Counted from the stretch's first letter, positions 23,203-32,902 are shown. The stretch: 35,253 nucleotides of DNA from Lachnospiraceae bacterium (GCA_015057375.1 SVEM01000021.1:1-35253); one strand, 5' to 3'. The notes: generated by a model not told the origin, from the sequence alone. A program made the numbers and translations.

Positions 23203-24448
23203 GATGTATGCTGCCTCCAAGCATATTGATTTTTTCTGATATATGTTCATAACCTCTGCTTATATATCCCGGGTCATGCACTCTCGTTTGTCCATATGCG
23301 GCAAGCCCTGCAATGATAAGGGCAGCTCCGCCTCTGAGATCCTTTGCATATACATCCGTGCCGTAAAGCTGTCTTACTCCGATTATATAAGCCCTGTTAT
23401 TATCTGTTTTTATATCAGCTCCCATTGCGATGAGCTCGTTTGCAATATGAAATCTGTTTTCAAATACAGTCTCCTCTATAATGCTTTTCCCATGTGCTAC
23501 TGACATAACACTCATTAATTGCGACTGCATATCTGTAGGAAATGCAGGGTATGGTCCGGTCGTAATAACAGGTATACTTTTAATCCGTCTGCCCTTTGCA
23601 TGTACCTTTATATAGTCATTTCCGCATTCTACCTTAAGGCCCATATTAAGATATATCCAAATAAGCTCATTCATTACTTTGTCATTATTAAGTTCACAGC
23701 ATATATCTCCACCTGTTATGGCAGATGCACAGATATAAGTACCTGTAACTATACGGTCTGACATAATGTCATATACAACATCTGTATCCTTTACGGGACC
23801 GGTTATTCTTATGGTTTTTCCTCCGGCACCGTATATTCTTACGCCGAGAAGAGACAGATAATTGCATAATTCTTCTATCTCCGGTTCGCATGCAGCATTA
23901 TTTATTATGGTTGTACCTTCTGCGCATGCTCCCGCTATTATGATATTTTCAGTCGCTCCTACACTAGGAAACGGAAGGTCTATCACGGTTCCTATAAGTC
24001 TGCCGGATACTCTGCAGTCAATTTTTTCTTCGTTATAGACAATCTCTGCTCCCATTTTTTTAAGAGCATCTATATGATAGTTAACGGGTCTCGGTCCTAT
24101 TAGGCATCCACCCGGATAATCCATGGTAACATTTTTACATCTTGCAAGTAATGCACCAAGAAACAGCATGCTTCCGCGCATTCCCCTGACATATTCATCA
24201 GGTATGTCATTATTATTAATCTCTGTCGCATCAATACATATGGTTCCCGAATGCTCTGTTACATTACAACCTACATGTCTTAATATATCAGCCATGAGAG
24301 TCACATCTGTTATATCCGGACAATTATTAAGCACGGTTATTCCTTTATTAAGTATTGACGCAGCCATAAGCGGCAGCAATGCATTTTTGGAACCCTGAAT
24401 CTTAATATCTCCACCAAGAGTTCTTCCACCGGAAATGTTATATATCAT
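23195..24448 (-). CDS. murA: UDP-N-acetylglucosamine 1-carboxyvinyltransferase MurA
   Basis: A 417-residue enzyme of full family length. IKIQGSKNALLPLMAA at the N-terminus carries the catalytic Lys/Asn, and the loop GGCLIGPRPVNYH holds Cys115, the enolpyruvyl-transfer residue that fosfomycin attacks, so the enzyme should be sensitive. YPAFPTDMQSQ and the late DLRGGAALIIAGLAAYG block complete the EPSP-synthase fold. It transfers enolpyruvate from PEP to UDP-GlcNAc, the first committed step of peptidoglycan synthesis. AGGA lies eight bases before the ATG. It sits between ftsW and divIB in the dcw cluster, where other bacteria often have murG. Confidence 0.97.
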   Translation of the reverse strand: MIYNISGGRTLGGDIKIQGSKNALLPLMAASILNKGITVLNNCPDITDVTLMADILRHVGCNVTEHSGTICIDATEINNNDIPDEYVRGMRGSMLFLGALLARCKNVTMDYPGGCLIGPRPVNYHIDALKKMGAEIVYNEEKIDCRVSGRLIGTVIDLPFPSVGATENIIIAGACAEGTTIINNAACEPEIEELCNYLSLLGVRIYGAGGKTIRITGPVKDTDVVYDIMSDRIVTGTYICASAITGGDICCELNNDKVMNELIWIYLNMGLKVECGNDYIKVHAKGRRIKSIPVITTGPYPAFPTDMQSQLMSVMSVAHGKSIIEETVFENRFHIANELIAMGADIKTDNNRAYIIGVRQLYGTDVYAKDLRGGAALIIAGLAAYGQTRVHDPGYISRGYEHISEKINMLGGSIHLE

Positions 24449-24509
24449 ATATCGTATCCTGCCGCTGTATTATCTTAATTCAATATATGATATTTTTTGA
24501 TAAATGTTA

Positions 24510-25679
24510 CTAATATCCCCGTATACGGTTGGACACGCTTAATACCATTCCCATCTCAGCAAGAAGTATGGCTATTGATGTTCCTCCGTAACTAATAAAC
24601 GGAAGCGGGATTCCCGTTGAAGGGATTGAATTGGTAACAACCGCTATATTTATCAAAACCTGCACTGCTATATGCACAAGCACACCTACGCATAAAAGCG
24701 AACCAAACAAGTCAGGTGCACTAATGGCTATCTTAAATATTCTGCCTATGAGAAGTAGGAAAAGCACAACAACCATAATTGCCCCAAAGAGTCCCAACTC
24801 CTCACAAATTATCGCAAAAATCATATCGTTATATGATTCCGGTATGAAACCGAGTTTCTGCATACTTTCACCAAGTCCGGTTCCAAATATACCTCCGGAT
24901 GCAATTGCATACAGACCTTGCAATATCTGAAATCCCTTCGGATGCGTTTCTACATTAAGCCATATATCAAATCGCTGCATACGGAAACCTTCACCAAACA
25001 GAAGAACCATAGCAAATAAAACTGAAACGATTATAGCTGCCACAAAATAATAAAGTTTTTTACGGCTTGCAATAAAACATATTCCACACATGATAAGTAT
25101 CAGAACAATTGCCGTACTCATATTTTCCTTTAAAACAAGCCCTATTGGTAATGCACAAAATATGGTAACCTTTACAAATCCACGAAATGAATCAAGCATT
25201 CTTGGTGAAAGGTATATCACATATGCTACAAATACTATGATTGCAACCTTTGTAATTTCTGACGGCTGAAACCCGAGCGGTCCAAACTGAAGCCATCTTT
25301 TTGCACCGTTTACGTCTCGCCCAATAAAAAGAACAACAAACTGAAGTACTGTTGCAAGTAAATATATTAATGTTGCCAAAGTTATTCTTATGATAGGTAT
25401 TCTTTTTATAAGTAAATGATAATCACATTTAGATACTACAAACATGGCACCAACACCTAGAAGTGCTGAAAACAACTGTTTTTTCAGAAAAAAAGCACCA
25501 TCATAATTATAATCCTCGTGTGTCTGCGCCATGTATGAACTTGAGCTGTATATCATTACGAGCCCAAATGCAACAATAAATATTACAAGCATAAACATAC
25601 CGTAATCATAGTAATTATGTAATTTTGCCTTTTCTGCCTGCTTTGCTTTTTTTGCACGGGCCGTAATTGCTCTTGCCAA
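24510..25679 (-). CDS. ftsW: Peptidoglycan glycosyltransferase FtsW/SpoVE (TTG start)
   Basis: The product is 389 residues, a SEDS protein with about ten membrane spans. The start is taken as a TTG at 25679, eight bases after AGAAGG; a GTG three codons upstream overlaps that site. SEDS landmarks include YDYGMFMLVIFIVAFGLVMIYSSSS, GPLGFQPSEITKVAIIVF, KENMSTAIVLILI, the loop FIPESYNDMIFAIICEELG and the C-terminal GIPLPFISYGGTSI. The N-terminus has an unusual Ala/Lys-rich cytoplasmic stretch. It polymerises glycan strands at the septum with a class B PBP; two such PBPs are encoded just upstream. It could be FtsW or the sporulation paralogue SpoVE; position favours the division role. Confidence 0.94.
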   Translation of the reverse strand: MARAITARAKKAKQAEKAKLHNYYDYGMFMLVIFIVAFGLVMIYSSSSYMAQTHEDYNYDGAFFLKKQLFSALLGVGAMFVVSKCDYHLLIKRIPIIRITLATLIYLLATVLQFVVLFIGRDVNGAKRWLQFGPLGFQPSEITKVAIIVFVAYVIYLSPRMLDSFRGFVKVTIFCALPIGLVLKENMSTAIVLILIMCGICFIASRKKLYYFVAAIIVSVLFAMVLLFGEGFRMQRFDIWLNVETHPKGFQILQGLYAIASGGIFGTGLGESMQKLGFIPESYNDMIFAIICEELGLFGAIMVVVLFLLLIGRIFKIAISAPDLFGSLLCVGVLVHIAVQVLINIAVVTNSIPSTGIPLPFISYGGTSIAILLAEMGMVLSVSNRIRGY

Positions 25680-25718
25680 TGTTATCACCTTCTGCTATCT
25701 GATATCTACATTTACTGC

Positions 25719-27053
25719 TTATTCCATTACTAGCTTTTTGAATATTCTTCCACGCTCTTCGTAGCTTTTAAACATATCCCAGCTTGCACATGCCGGAGAC
25801 AGAAGCACCGCCTCTCCCTCTTTTGCATTATCTTTGCAATAACTAACAGCTTCTTCGAAACTGTCTGCCATAATATATTCGTCAAATCCGCATCTTTTAC
25901 ATGCTTCCGCTATTTTCTCTTTTGTTTCTCCTATGAGTACAAGTTTTTTTACCCTACCGTCAAAAAACTGTACCCACTCATCAAATTCTCCGCCCTTGTC
26001 ATAACCGCCGCCTATAAGATATGTCGGTCTTGTCATTGAGCATATTCCTTTGATAGCTGCATCAGGATTGGTTCCTTTGGAATCATTGTAATAAACGACT
26101 CCGTTTATTTCCGACACATACTCAATTCTGTGTTCAACGGATTTGAATGCTTTTACGGCTTCTCTTATACTATCCGCCGAAACTCCCATAAGCCATGCCA
26201 TTGCAACTGCTGCCATGATATTTTCGTAATTATGAACTCCCGGAAGTTTCTGCTCGCCAACCTTGCATATGATAGTTTCACACCCGTCAAATCTAATACA
26301 AATGCTTTCTTCGTTTTTAAGAAATACACCTGTTTCAAGTTCTCTTTTACTGCTGAAATATACAACCTTCGGAGTCAGCTCGCCGGCCTTTTCCCTGAGC
26401 ACATCATCCTCGTAATTAAGAACTATATAATCATCTTCTGTCTGACCTTTTGCTATATCAAACTTTGCCTGTATATAGTTTTCCATCGTATGATGTCTGT
26501 CGAGATGGTCAGGAGTTATATTAAGAATCGCGCTCACTTTTGGTTTGAAAGTTTTTACTGTCTCAAGCTGGAAACTTGAAAGTTCAAGCACTGAGCATGA
26601 TTTTTTATCACTCAAAACTGCAAGCTCTGTATATGGATTGCCTATATTTCCTGCAACAATCACATTGTCATATGCAGTTTTCATAATTTCACCAAGGAGT
26701 GTCGTCGTTGTAGTCTTTCCGTTTGTGCCGGTAATTGCGGCTATACAGCCTTTATCAAACATATAGGCAAGTTCTATCTCACCTATAACCTCTATTCCTT
26801 TTTTTAAACATCTTTGCGCAATGTCCGATTCAGTAGATATTCCCGGGCTTATAATCGCCATATCAACCGTATCAAGCATTTCATCATCTATTCCGCCAAA
26901 TGCACACACAACATTTTCGAGTGTACATGTCTTGTCTTTATTGTCATCGTATAAAATAACCTGTGCATCATTATTCAAAAGAAGTCCGGCTGCGGCATAT
27001 CCGCTTTTACCTGCTCCTATTACGAGCCATTTCTTATTGCTTACTTTGCTCAT
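25719..27053 (-). CDS. murD: UDP-N-acetylmuramoyl-L-alanine--D-glutamate ligase MurD
   Basis: The product is 444 residues from the ATG at 27053, nine bases after AAAGGAG; it overlaps the end of the upstream PBP gene by 20 bases. An N-terminal Rossmann domain starts WLVIGAGKSGYAAAGLL. The Mur-ligase ATP loop is ITGTNGKTTTTTLLGEI (~residues 108-124), the central domain has LNITPDHLDRH, and the C-terminal domain contains YYNDSKGTNPDAAIKGI and LLSPACASWDMFKSYEERG. It adds D-Glu to UDP-MurNAc-L-Ala in the cytoplasm. The tight overlap leaves no room for mraY, which usually lies between the PBP gene and murD in related bacteria. Confidence 0.97.
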   Translation of the reverse strand: MSKVSNKKWLVIGAGKSGYAAAGLLLNNDAQVILYDDNKDKTCTLENVVCAFGGIDDEMLDTVDMAIISPGISTESDIAQRCLKKGIEVIGEIELAYMFDKGCIAAITGTNGKTTTTTLLGEIMKTAYDNVIVAGNIGNPYTELAVLSDKKSCSVLELSSFQLETVKTFKPKVSAILNITPDHLDRHHTMENYIQAKFDIAKGQTEDDYIVLNYEDDVLREKAGELTPKVVYFSSKRELETGVFLKNEESICIRFDGCETIICKVGEQKLPGVHNYENIMAAVAMAWLMGVSADSIREAVKAFKSVEHRIEYVSEINGVVYYNDSKGTNPDAAIKGICSMTRPTYLIGGGYDKGGEFDEWVQFFDGRVKKLVLIGETKEKIAEACKRCGFDEYIMADSFEEAVSYCKDNAKEGEAVLLSPACASWDMFKSYEERGRIFKKLVME

Positions 27054-28800
27054 CTGTATCTGCTCCTTTATCTTTTTCAATTCCCATATAAGGTAATATA
27101 TTGTCAAATAATTCTGCTATAACAGGCGCTGCTATCGTGCCTCCGTAATATATTCCCTGGGGTTCATCTACCAGGACCAGGGCCATTACCTTAGGATCAG
27201 AAGATGGTGCAAATCCTATACACGATGCAATATATCTGTTATTTCTTCTCGGAAGCTTCTCAGAAGTTCCGGTCTTTGCCGCAACATGATACCCTTCAAC
27301 AAACGCCTTTTTACCAGTACCTTCGGAAACAACCGATTCCAAAATGTTACACATTGTATTTGATATATCTTCTGATATTATGTTATTCTTACTTTCAAAT
27401 TCTAACTTCCTGATTATGTTTAACTCTTCGTCCGTCTCCGCCACTCCGAAATGAGGTACTATACTGTGACCACCGTTTATTATTGACGAAACCGATGCCA
27501 TTAGCCTTAACGGAGTAATCTGAAATGACTGGCCAAATGAAATAGTCGCAAGCTCGACTGCACCGACATTTGCTTTGTTATGCATAACAGCTTTTGCTTC
27601 TCCCGGAAGGTCAACTCCGGTTTTTTCAAGAACCATGAACTTATCAAGGTATTTATAAAAATTATCCGTACCAAGTCGTGCTCCCAGTGTAATAAATACA
27701 GGATTACACGAGTTCATCACTCCCTGTACAAAGTTCTCAGAACCGTGTCCGGTCACCTTGTGACACCTTATTTTTCTATCCTCAACCGCTATGTATCCGG
27801 GACAGTGAAACGAATCATTTAACGACACAACACCTTCATTAAGTGCTGCTGCCGATGTTATTATCTTAAATGTAGATCCGGGCTCATACGTGTCGCTTAT
27901 GCATGGATTTCTCCACATTGCGTTCAACACATTCATATCCGTATTTTTCTGACCATCTGACATTACAAACGGCTCGTTCAAATTAAACTCCGGCAGACTT
28001 ACCATTCCGTATATCTCGCCGTTGTCAGGATTCATAATTATTATGCTCACAGCTTTTGCAGCTTTTTGCTCCATAACACGTGCCGCTGCCTGCTCTGCAT
28101 ATGTCTGTATATTTATATCAAGTGACAGAAGAAGACTTTTTCCCGATATGGGTTCTATTCTGTCCTCAGATGCATTTTTTATCTCAATACCGCTTGCATT
28201 CGTAAGTGTAAGTATCGCACCGTCCGTTCCTGAAAGCATCTCGTCATAGGTTACCTCAAGTCCGATTATCCCCTGATTATCAGCTCCGGTAAATCCTATT
28301 ACATGCGACGCAAGAGAACCATATGGATAATATCTTTTATAATCCTCATCTACCATGACACCGTCCAGATTGTATTCTCTGATACGGTCTGATACTTCTT
28401 TTGGAACATTGGATTTTACTTTTTCTCTGAGAGAAACTTTTTCGACACGTTTTCTTACTTCATTTTCGTCAAGCTCAAGTTCTTTTGACAGTACCGATAT
28501 TACTTTCTCCGGATCCTTCACCTGACTGTGTATGACCGATATGGTTGATACTGATACATTTCCCGCAATTACATTTCCGTTTCTGTCAAACAGATTTCCT
28601 CTTTTGGCTTTTATCTTTCTTTCGCGCTCATGAAGTTCCTTTGCCATAACACCATAATGCGGAGCCATTGCAATCATCAAATATGATAATCTTCCACAAA
28701 GCACAAACGAAAATACCAGAACCATAACAAAAACAAACGTCATCGTCTGTCTCTGATGCGTCTTCAGATTGCGGTCTCTGGAACCTTCTTTTTTTAGCAT
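27034..28800 (-). CDS. Class B penicillin-binding protein (FtsI/SpoVD family), second copy
   Basis: The product is 588 residues from the ATG at 28800 (AGAGG five bases upstream). It has an N-terminal span (~18-38), a PBP dimerisation domain (GNLFDRNGNVIAGN, YPYGSLASHVIGFTG) and a transpeptidase domain with STFK (active Ser), SCN and KTGTSEK. It ends soon after the transpeptidase without PASTA domains, unlike Bacillus SpoVD. It crosslinks peptidoglycan with an SEDS partner such as the FtsW at 24510. Its start lies 51 bases after the stop of the first PBP. Whether it serves division or sporulation is not decided by sequence. Confidence 0.93.
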   Translation of the reverse strand: MLKKEGSRDRNLKTHQRQTMTFVFVMVLVFSFVLCGRLSYLMIAMAPHYGVMAKELHERERKIKAKRGNLFDRNGNVIAGNVSVSTISVIHSQVKDPEKVISVLSKELELDENEVRKRVEKVSLREKVKSNVPKEVSDRIREYNLDGVMVDEDYKRYYPYGSLASHVIGFTGADNQGIIGLEVTYDEMLSGTDGAILTLTNASGIEIKNASEDRIEPISGKSLLLSLDINIQTYAEQAAARVMEQKAAKAVSIIIMNPDNGEIYGMVSLPEFNLNEPFVMSDGQKNTDMNVLNAMWRNPCISDTYEPGSTFKIITSAAALNEGVVSLNDSFHCPGYIAVEDRKIRCHKVTGHGSENFVQGVMNSCNPVFITLGARLGTDNFYKYLDKFMVLEKTGVDLPGEAKAVMHNKANVGAVELATISFGQSFQITPLRLMASVSSIINGGHSIVPHFGVAETDEELNIIRKLEFESKNNIISEDISNTMCNILESVVSEGTGKKAFVEGYHVAAKTGTSEKLPRRNNRYIASCIGFAPSSDPKVMALVLVDEPQGIYYGGTIAAPVIAELFDNILPYMGIEKDKGADTDEQSKQ

Positions 28801-28851
28801 AAGACCTCTGACAATACATTTTACTAATATTGTATTAGATCTTTGCAAGTC

Positions 28852-30834
28852 CTATTCTAATGCGGTACCATCTGTTTCAGGAACTGTTTCGGAAGCCTCG
28901 CTTTCAGGCGCAACAGTTTCTGATGTTTCAGTTTGCAATGTTTCAGTTTCAGGTGTTGTTTCGGTAGTCTCAGTTTCAGGTGCTGCTGTTTCAGGTGTCA
29001 CTGCATTTGCATCAGGATATACTGATAAAAACGGAAGTATTTTTTCCATTATTTTTGAAGCAAATTCTGTTGCATATGTTGAATGTGCCTGATCCTCAAC
29101 AGCAGGCTCATCAATAATTACATAAATAGAAACTTTTGGGTTATTTGCAGGTGCACATCCGATAAATGAAACGATGTAATCATTTTCCACATCGACACCA
29201 TGTTTTTCGGCTGTACCTGTCTTTCCACCAATTGAATAACCGGCAACCTGTGCAGGTGTCGCAGTTCCGTCAGAAACCGTAGCTTTGAGATAGTCTCTCA
29301 TAAGCTCACTTGTATGCTCTGAAATTGTATGACGTACAATCTCACCTTTATTTTTCTTAACGGTTGCATTTTGAGCATTAGTTATCTCTTTTACAACATG
29401 CGGAGCGTAATATTTTCCACCGTTAATAATGGATGAAAATGCTGAAAGCATCTGAACCATTGTCACGTTCTGCGTCTGTCCGAAACTGCTTGTAGCGAGC
29501 TCAACGGTATTAAGTCCTGACTCTGCATGAATAATTCCGCGTTCTTCTCTGTCAAGATCAATACCGGTCTTGTTTCCAAATCCAAACAGATTCATATATC
29601 TGTAAAACTGTGTACGTCCAAGTCCTGCTGCTATTTGCATAAGTGCGACGTTACACGATTCCATAACTGCCTTCTTAGGTGTTACTGCTTCATGCACAAT
29701 TCTGTTTGCACAACCGATTTGATAATCACTAACCTGCATAATACCATTACATGTATACACAGTATTAGGAGTCGTTGTGCCTTCATCAAGTGCAGCTGCA
29801 ACTATAAACGGTTTAAATGTTGATCCCGGCTCGTATGTATATGATGTACAGAAATTAGCCCAAATCTCATTGTAGGCATCAACTTTATTTTTTTCCGACA
29901 TCGCATTAATTTCATCCTCAGAATAAAAACCTTTAAGACTTCTTGGATTGTTAAGGTCGTATGTTTTCTCGGATGCCATGGCAAGAATCTCGCCATTGTT
30001 TGGATCCATAACCATAACAGCTATATGCTTTGCTCCGAGTGACTGCATTTTATTTTTGATCATATTTTCCACAATTCTCTGCACATTTGCATCAATCGTA
30101 GATATTATGTTATTACCGTCTACTGCAGGTTTTATGGTTCTCTGCAAGTTAAGCTCGGCATCAAAATATCCATATTCACGGCCGTAGCTTCCTGTAAGTT
30201 CTTTGTTGTAACAGTTTTCTATACCATTTGTTCCATATTCACCATCAACAAAACCGATAATATGTGCGCCGACCTCGGAAAGCGGATACTTTCTGGCATA
30301 ACGTTCTTCGAACCATACACCGGCAATCTGAGGTGGTTTTTCTTCATCATTTTTTGCCTCTGCCGCCGCTTCCTTTGCCGCTGTCTTTGCGTCTTCAAAC
30401 GGTTTGATTTCTTCGTCCGTAAGGCCCTTTTTATCCTGAATCACCTTATACTGTGACTCAGGGTTGCTGTTTACCAATGATGATAATTCTGCATAATTAA
30501 GCCCGAAGCAATTAACCAGAGTCTGCAGGGTAAATTCGCCATTTTTACTATCCTTAAGTATGTCTTTAGGAGAAATAATGAGATCATATACCTTTACGCT
30601 TACAGCGAGTACGGTACCATTCCTGTCTCTTATTTCTCCTCTTTTATAAAGTATATCATTACTTACATATGTCTGTTGTGATAACACTCTTTTTTTGTAA
30701 CGGTCAGAGTCTTTCTCTATGATTGTGAATACTCTGACTAACAGTCCAATGAATAATACTGTTATTATCAACATTACCGCCACAAGAGTCTTTTTCATGT
30801 GAAGACTGAACTTCTTAACCGGTCTTTTTCTCAT
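28852..30834 (-). CDS. ftsI: Class B penicillin-binding protein (FtsI family), first copy, with Thr/Glu-rich tail
   Basis: The product is 660 residues. The ATG at 30834 is preferred (AGAGGG 11 bases upstream); a GTG four codons earlier abuts the site. It has a basic start, one span (~13-34), dimerisation domain (GEIRDRNGTVLAVS, YPLSEVGAHIIGFVDG) with an Ala/Glu/Lys-rich insertion near residue 150, and transpeptidase motifs STFK, SCN and KTGTAEK. The last ~50 residues are a low-complexity Thr/Glu/Pro/Ser tail with repeated TETP/SETV blocks, outside the cell. It follows the FtsL-like gene, the normal place of ftsI, and should make septal crosslinks. Confidence 0.93.
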   Translation of the reverse strand: MRKRPVKKFSLHMKKTLVAVMLIITVLFIGLLVRVFTIIEKDSDRYKKRVLSQQTYVSNDILYKRGEIRDRNGTVLAVSVKVYDLIISPKDILKDSKNGEFTLQTLVNCFGLNYAELSSLVNSNPESQYKVIQDKKGLTDEEIKPFEDAKTAAKEAAAEAKNDEEKPPQIAGVWFEERYARKYPLSEVGAHIIGFVDGEYGTNGIENCYNKELTGSYGREYGYFDAELNLQRTIKPAVDGNNIISTIDANVQRIVENMIKNKMQSLGAKHIAVMVMDPNNGEILAMASEKTYDLNNPRSLKGFYSEDEINAMSEKNKVDAYNEIWANFCTSYTYEPGSTFKPFIVAAALDEGTTTPNTVYTCNGIMQVSDYQIGCANRIVHEAVTPKKAVMESCNVALMQIAAGLGRTQFYRYMNLFGFGNKTGIDLDREERGIIHAESGLNTVELATSSFGQTQNVTMVQMLSAFSSIINGGKYYAPHVVKEITNAQNATVKKNKGEIVRHTISEHTSELMRDYLKATVSDGTATPAQVAGYSIGGKTGTAEKHGVDVENDYIVSFIGCAPANNPKVSIYVIIDEPAVEDQAHSTYATEFASKIMEKILPFLSVYPDANAVTPETAAPETETTETTPETETLQTETSETVAPESEASETVPETDGTALE

Positions 30835-30860
30835 TTTCCGATTCACCCTCTAAAAAATTA

Positions 30861-31349
30861 CTACTCAGGTATATCTGAATACTGTATTACTCTGTCACTC
30901 TTTTTGTTCACATACTTGTAAACCTGGTTTTTGTCAGCCGGAACCATGCCAAATTCCGTTGTTGCTTTTTTATATACATCCCCAAGGTCCACAGAAGCAT
31001 CAATATTATTTTTTGCCTCTGCATTGCTAACCTGCATATCCGATATCTGGCTGCGAAGTGAAGCAAGTTCCTTGTTCATTGCTGTTATATCTGAAAATGC
31101 CATTATGTAACTTACACACAGATACATACTTGCTACAATAGCTCCTACTGTGATAAATGTTGTGAAGCGATTTAATCTTCTGTTTTTCTTTACTTCACGT
31201 ATCACTTCAGGATCCGGCATTTCATAGCGTTCTCTGTCTATTCGTCTGTCATATTCACGTCTGTCGGATTCTCTTCTTTTAGGTGCTGCATTATTAAATT
31301 TTCTTGCTGCATTTCCATCCGTATATCCCGAATACCTTCTGTCAGCCAT
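30861..31349 (-). CDS. ftsL: FtsL-like division protein
   Basis: A 162-residue bitopic protein. The first ~58 residues are a charged, Arg-rich cytoplasmic tail (RRESDRREYDRRIDRERYE). One span covers ~62-84 (FITVGAIVASMYLCVSYIMAF), followed by a short coiled coil (DITAMNKELASLRSQISDMQ) and a C-terminal part containing the FtsL-like ATTEFGMVPADKNQVYKYV. FtsL sequences are too divergent for a firm family call, but size, topology and place between rsmH and the first PBP gene fit. GGGAGG precedes the ATG. It should form the FtsL-DivIC-DivIB complex. Confidence 0.83.
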   Translation of the reverse strand: MADRRYSGYTDGNAARKFNNAAPKRRESDRREYDRRIDRERYEMPDPEVIREVKKNRRLNRFTTFITVGAIVASMYLCVSYIMAFSDITAMNKELASLRSQISDMQVSNAEAKNNIDASVDLGDVYKKATTEFGMVPADKNQVYKYVNKKSDRVIQYSDIPE

Positions 31350-31363
31350 TGTGTTCCTCCCGG

Positions 31364-32326
31364 TTACATTTTTATTCTTTCAAACACTCTAAGCTTTGCG
31401 CTCTGAGATCGTGTATTGTCATTCATTTCATTTTCGTCCGGCAATATAGGTTTTCTGCTTATAACCTTGCCGAGCGATTTTTTGCCGCATACACATACCG
31501 GAAAGTCCGGCGGGCATATGCATGGATTCTCACATTCCCTAAATATATTTTTTACTATTCGATCTTCCAAAGAATGAAATGTTATGATACAAATTCTTCC
31601 TTTGTCATTCAAAAGATTAATCATGTCTCTTAAGTTTTCTTCCAAAACTTTAAGCTCACCATTAAGCTCTATTCTTATTGCCTGAAATGTCTTTTTTGCG
31701 GGATGTCCCGGTTTTCTGAGTTCCTTTGCCGGATATGCCTGTTTTATAAGACTTATAAGCTCTCCCGTTGTTGATATAACGTGTTCACTTCTGGCGCGTA
31801 CAATGTTTTTTGCTATTCTGTCTGCAAACTTGTCCTCACCGTAGTTTCTTATAACTCTGCGAAGCTCTGTTTCGGAATAATCATTGATTATGTCCTTCGC
31901 TGTCATTTCATTTCTTGTGTCCATCCGCATATCAAGCGGTGCATTTTCATCTCTGTATGTAAATCCTCTTTCAGGAGTATCAAGCTGATACGAAGAAACT
32001 CCAAGATCGAGCAATATACCGTCTACTCCGGCGAAACCTTCACTTTTTACAATTTCGCTCATATAAGAAAAATTATTCCTTACTATACGGATATGTCCCG
32101 GTGCAAGTTCTGCATATTCTGATAGTCTTTTTGTTCCGGCATTTATCGCGGCCTCATCCTGGTCAATGGCTATGAGAACTCCTTTTTCATTGAGCCTCTT
32201 TGCTATATGTGAAGAATGTCCTGCTCCGCCCATAGTTCCGTCAACGTACACTCCCTCAGGTCTTATATTCAGATTTTCCATGCACTCATTAAGCATGATA
32301 GGTATGTGTACGAATTCGTTTTCCAT
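31364..32326 (-). CDS. rsmH: 16S rRNA (cytosine1402-N4)-methyltransferase RsmH (MraW)
   Basis: The product is 320 residues from the ATG at 32326, seven bases after AAGGAAGG; a start 13 codons earlier has no site. It opens with [13 protein letters not shown] and [12 protein letters not shown], the SAM-binding loop of MraW. Next are [25 protein letters not shown] and [13 protein letters not shown]. The C-terminal segment [13 protein letters not shown] and the basic [18 protein letters not shown] end are diagnostic. It methylates N4 of C1402 in the ribosomal P site. It is the second gene of the cluster, after mraZ. Confidence 0.97.
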   Translation of the reverse strand: MENEFVHIPIMLNECMENLNIRPEGVYVDGTMGGAGHSSHIAKRLNEKGVLIAIDQDEAAINAGTKRLSEYAELAPGHIRIVRNNFSYMSEIVKSEGFAGVDGILLDLGVSSYQLDTPERGFTYRDENAPLDMRMDTRNEMTAKDIINDYSETELRRVIRNYGEDKFADRIAKNIVRARSEHVISTTGELISLIKQAYPAKELRKPGHPAKKTFQAIRIELNGELKVLEENLRDMINLLNDKGRICIITFHSLEDRIVKNIFRECENPCICPPDFPVCVCGKKSLGKVISRKPILPDENEMNDNTRSQSAKLRVFERIKM

Positions 32327-32375
32327 AATCAGGCCTTCCTTTTGTCCTGCTTTTTTGTCCGGCAACCGACATTTC

Positions 32376-32813
32376 TTAGAATGTTATGCCCAGTTCTGAA
32401 AGTTTATCTGCAAGCTCGTCCATGTCATCCACTTCACTGGCTTCCCAACGTTCCTTACTCCATATCTCCACCTTGGATAAAACGCCGACAAATACAACTT
32501 CTTTTATAAGTGCCGCATGTTCACGAAGCTTAATAGGTATAAGTATTCTTCCCTGCTTGTCAACCTCACAAAGTGTTGCTTTTGCAAGGAAATGTCTAAT
32601 GGTCTGTCGTGCTTCTTTTCTCATCTCAGGTAAGGCTCTCAGCTTGTCCACGAATTCTGTCCATTCTTCATTTGAATACATGCAAAGACACCCGTCAAAG
32701 CCCATCGTTATCATAAAGCTTTCGCCTAATGATTCTCTGTACTTTGCAGGCACTATGATTCTTCCTTTGCTGTCAATCGAATGCGTATATTCGCCAGTAA
32801 ACAAGTTAGCCAT
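32376..32813 (-). CDS. mraZ: Transcriptional regulator MraZ
   Basis: The product is 145 residues from the ATG at 32813. It has two SpoVT/AbrB-like halves: [21 protein letters not shown] (~6-26) and [20 protein letters not shown] (~78-97), each with the D-x-K/Q-G-R-x-x-x-P DNA-binding signature. A C-terminal helical tail ends at the stop. MraZ binds repeats ahead of its own gene and adjusts expression of the dcw cluster. Matching repeats are present in its leader. The ribosome site is weak (GGTG). Confidence 0.96.
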   Translation of the reverse strand: MANLFTGEYTHSIDSKGRIIVPAKYRESLGESFMITMGFDGCLCMYSNEEWTEFVDKLRALPEMRKEARQTIRHFLAKATLCEVDKQGRILIPIKLREHAALIKEVVFVGVLSKVEIWSKERWEASEVDDMDELADKLSELGITF

Positions 32814-32839
32814 AATCACCACACCATCGAGTTAATCAA

Positions 32840-32860
32840 CCACTTTCTACCACTTTCCAC
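32840..32860 (-). promoter_or_regulatory. MraZ-binding repeats
   Basis: On the minus strand AAAGTGG occurs at 32856-32850 and 32846-32840, ten bases apart, preceded by GTGG at 32860-32857. AAAGTGG-like direct repeats upstream of mraZ are the known MraZ box type. They lie between the predicted start site and the ATG. Confidence 0.72.
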
Positions 32861-32902
32861 AAAATATAGCTATATTTTAGTGTATTTTTGGGAATTTGGC
32901 AA
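32861..32902 (-). promoter_or_regulatory. mraZ/dcw cluster promoter with 18-base palindrome
   Basis: On the minus strand TTGCCA (32902-32897), a 17-base spacer and TAAAAT (32879-32874) form a sigma-A promoter. A perfect 18-base palindrome, AAAATATAGCTATATTTT (32861-32878), covers the -10 box and the likely start site. Confidence 0.7.

Noticed and set aside
25719-28848. A hidden mraY gene between the PBP gene and murD
   Set aside because: The two genes overlap and both match their families to their ends, leaving no space.
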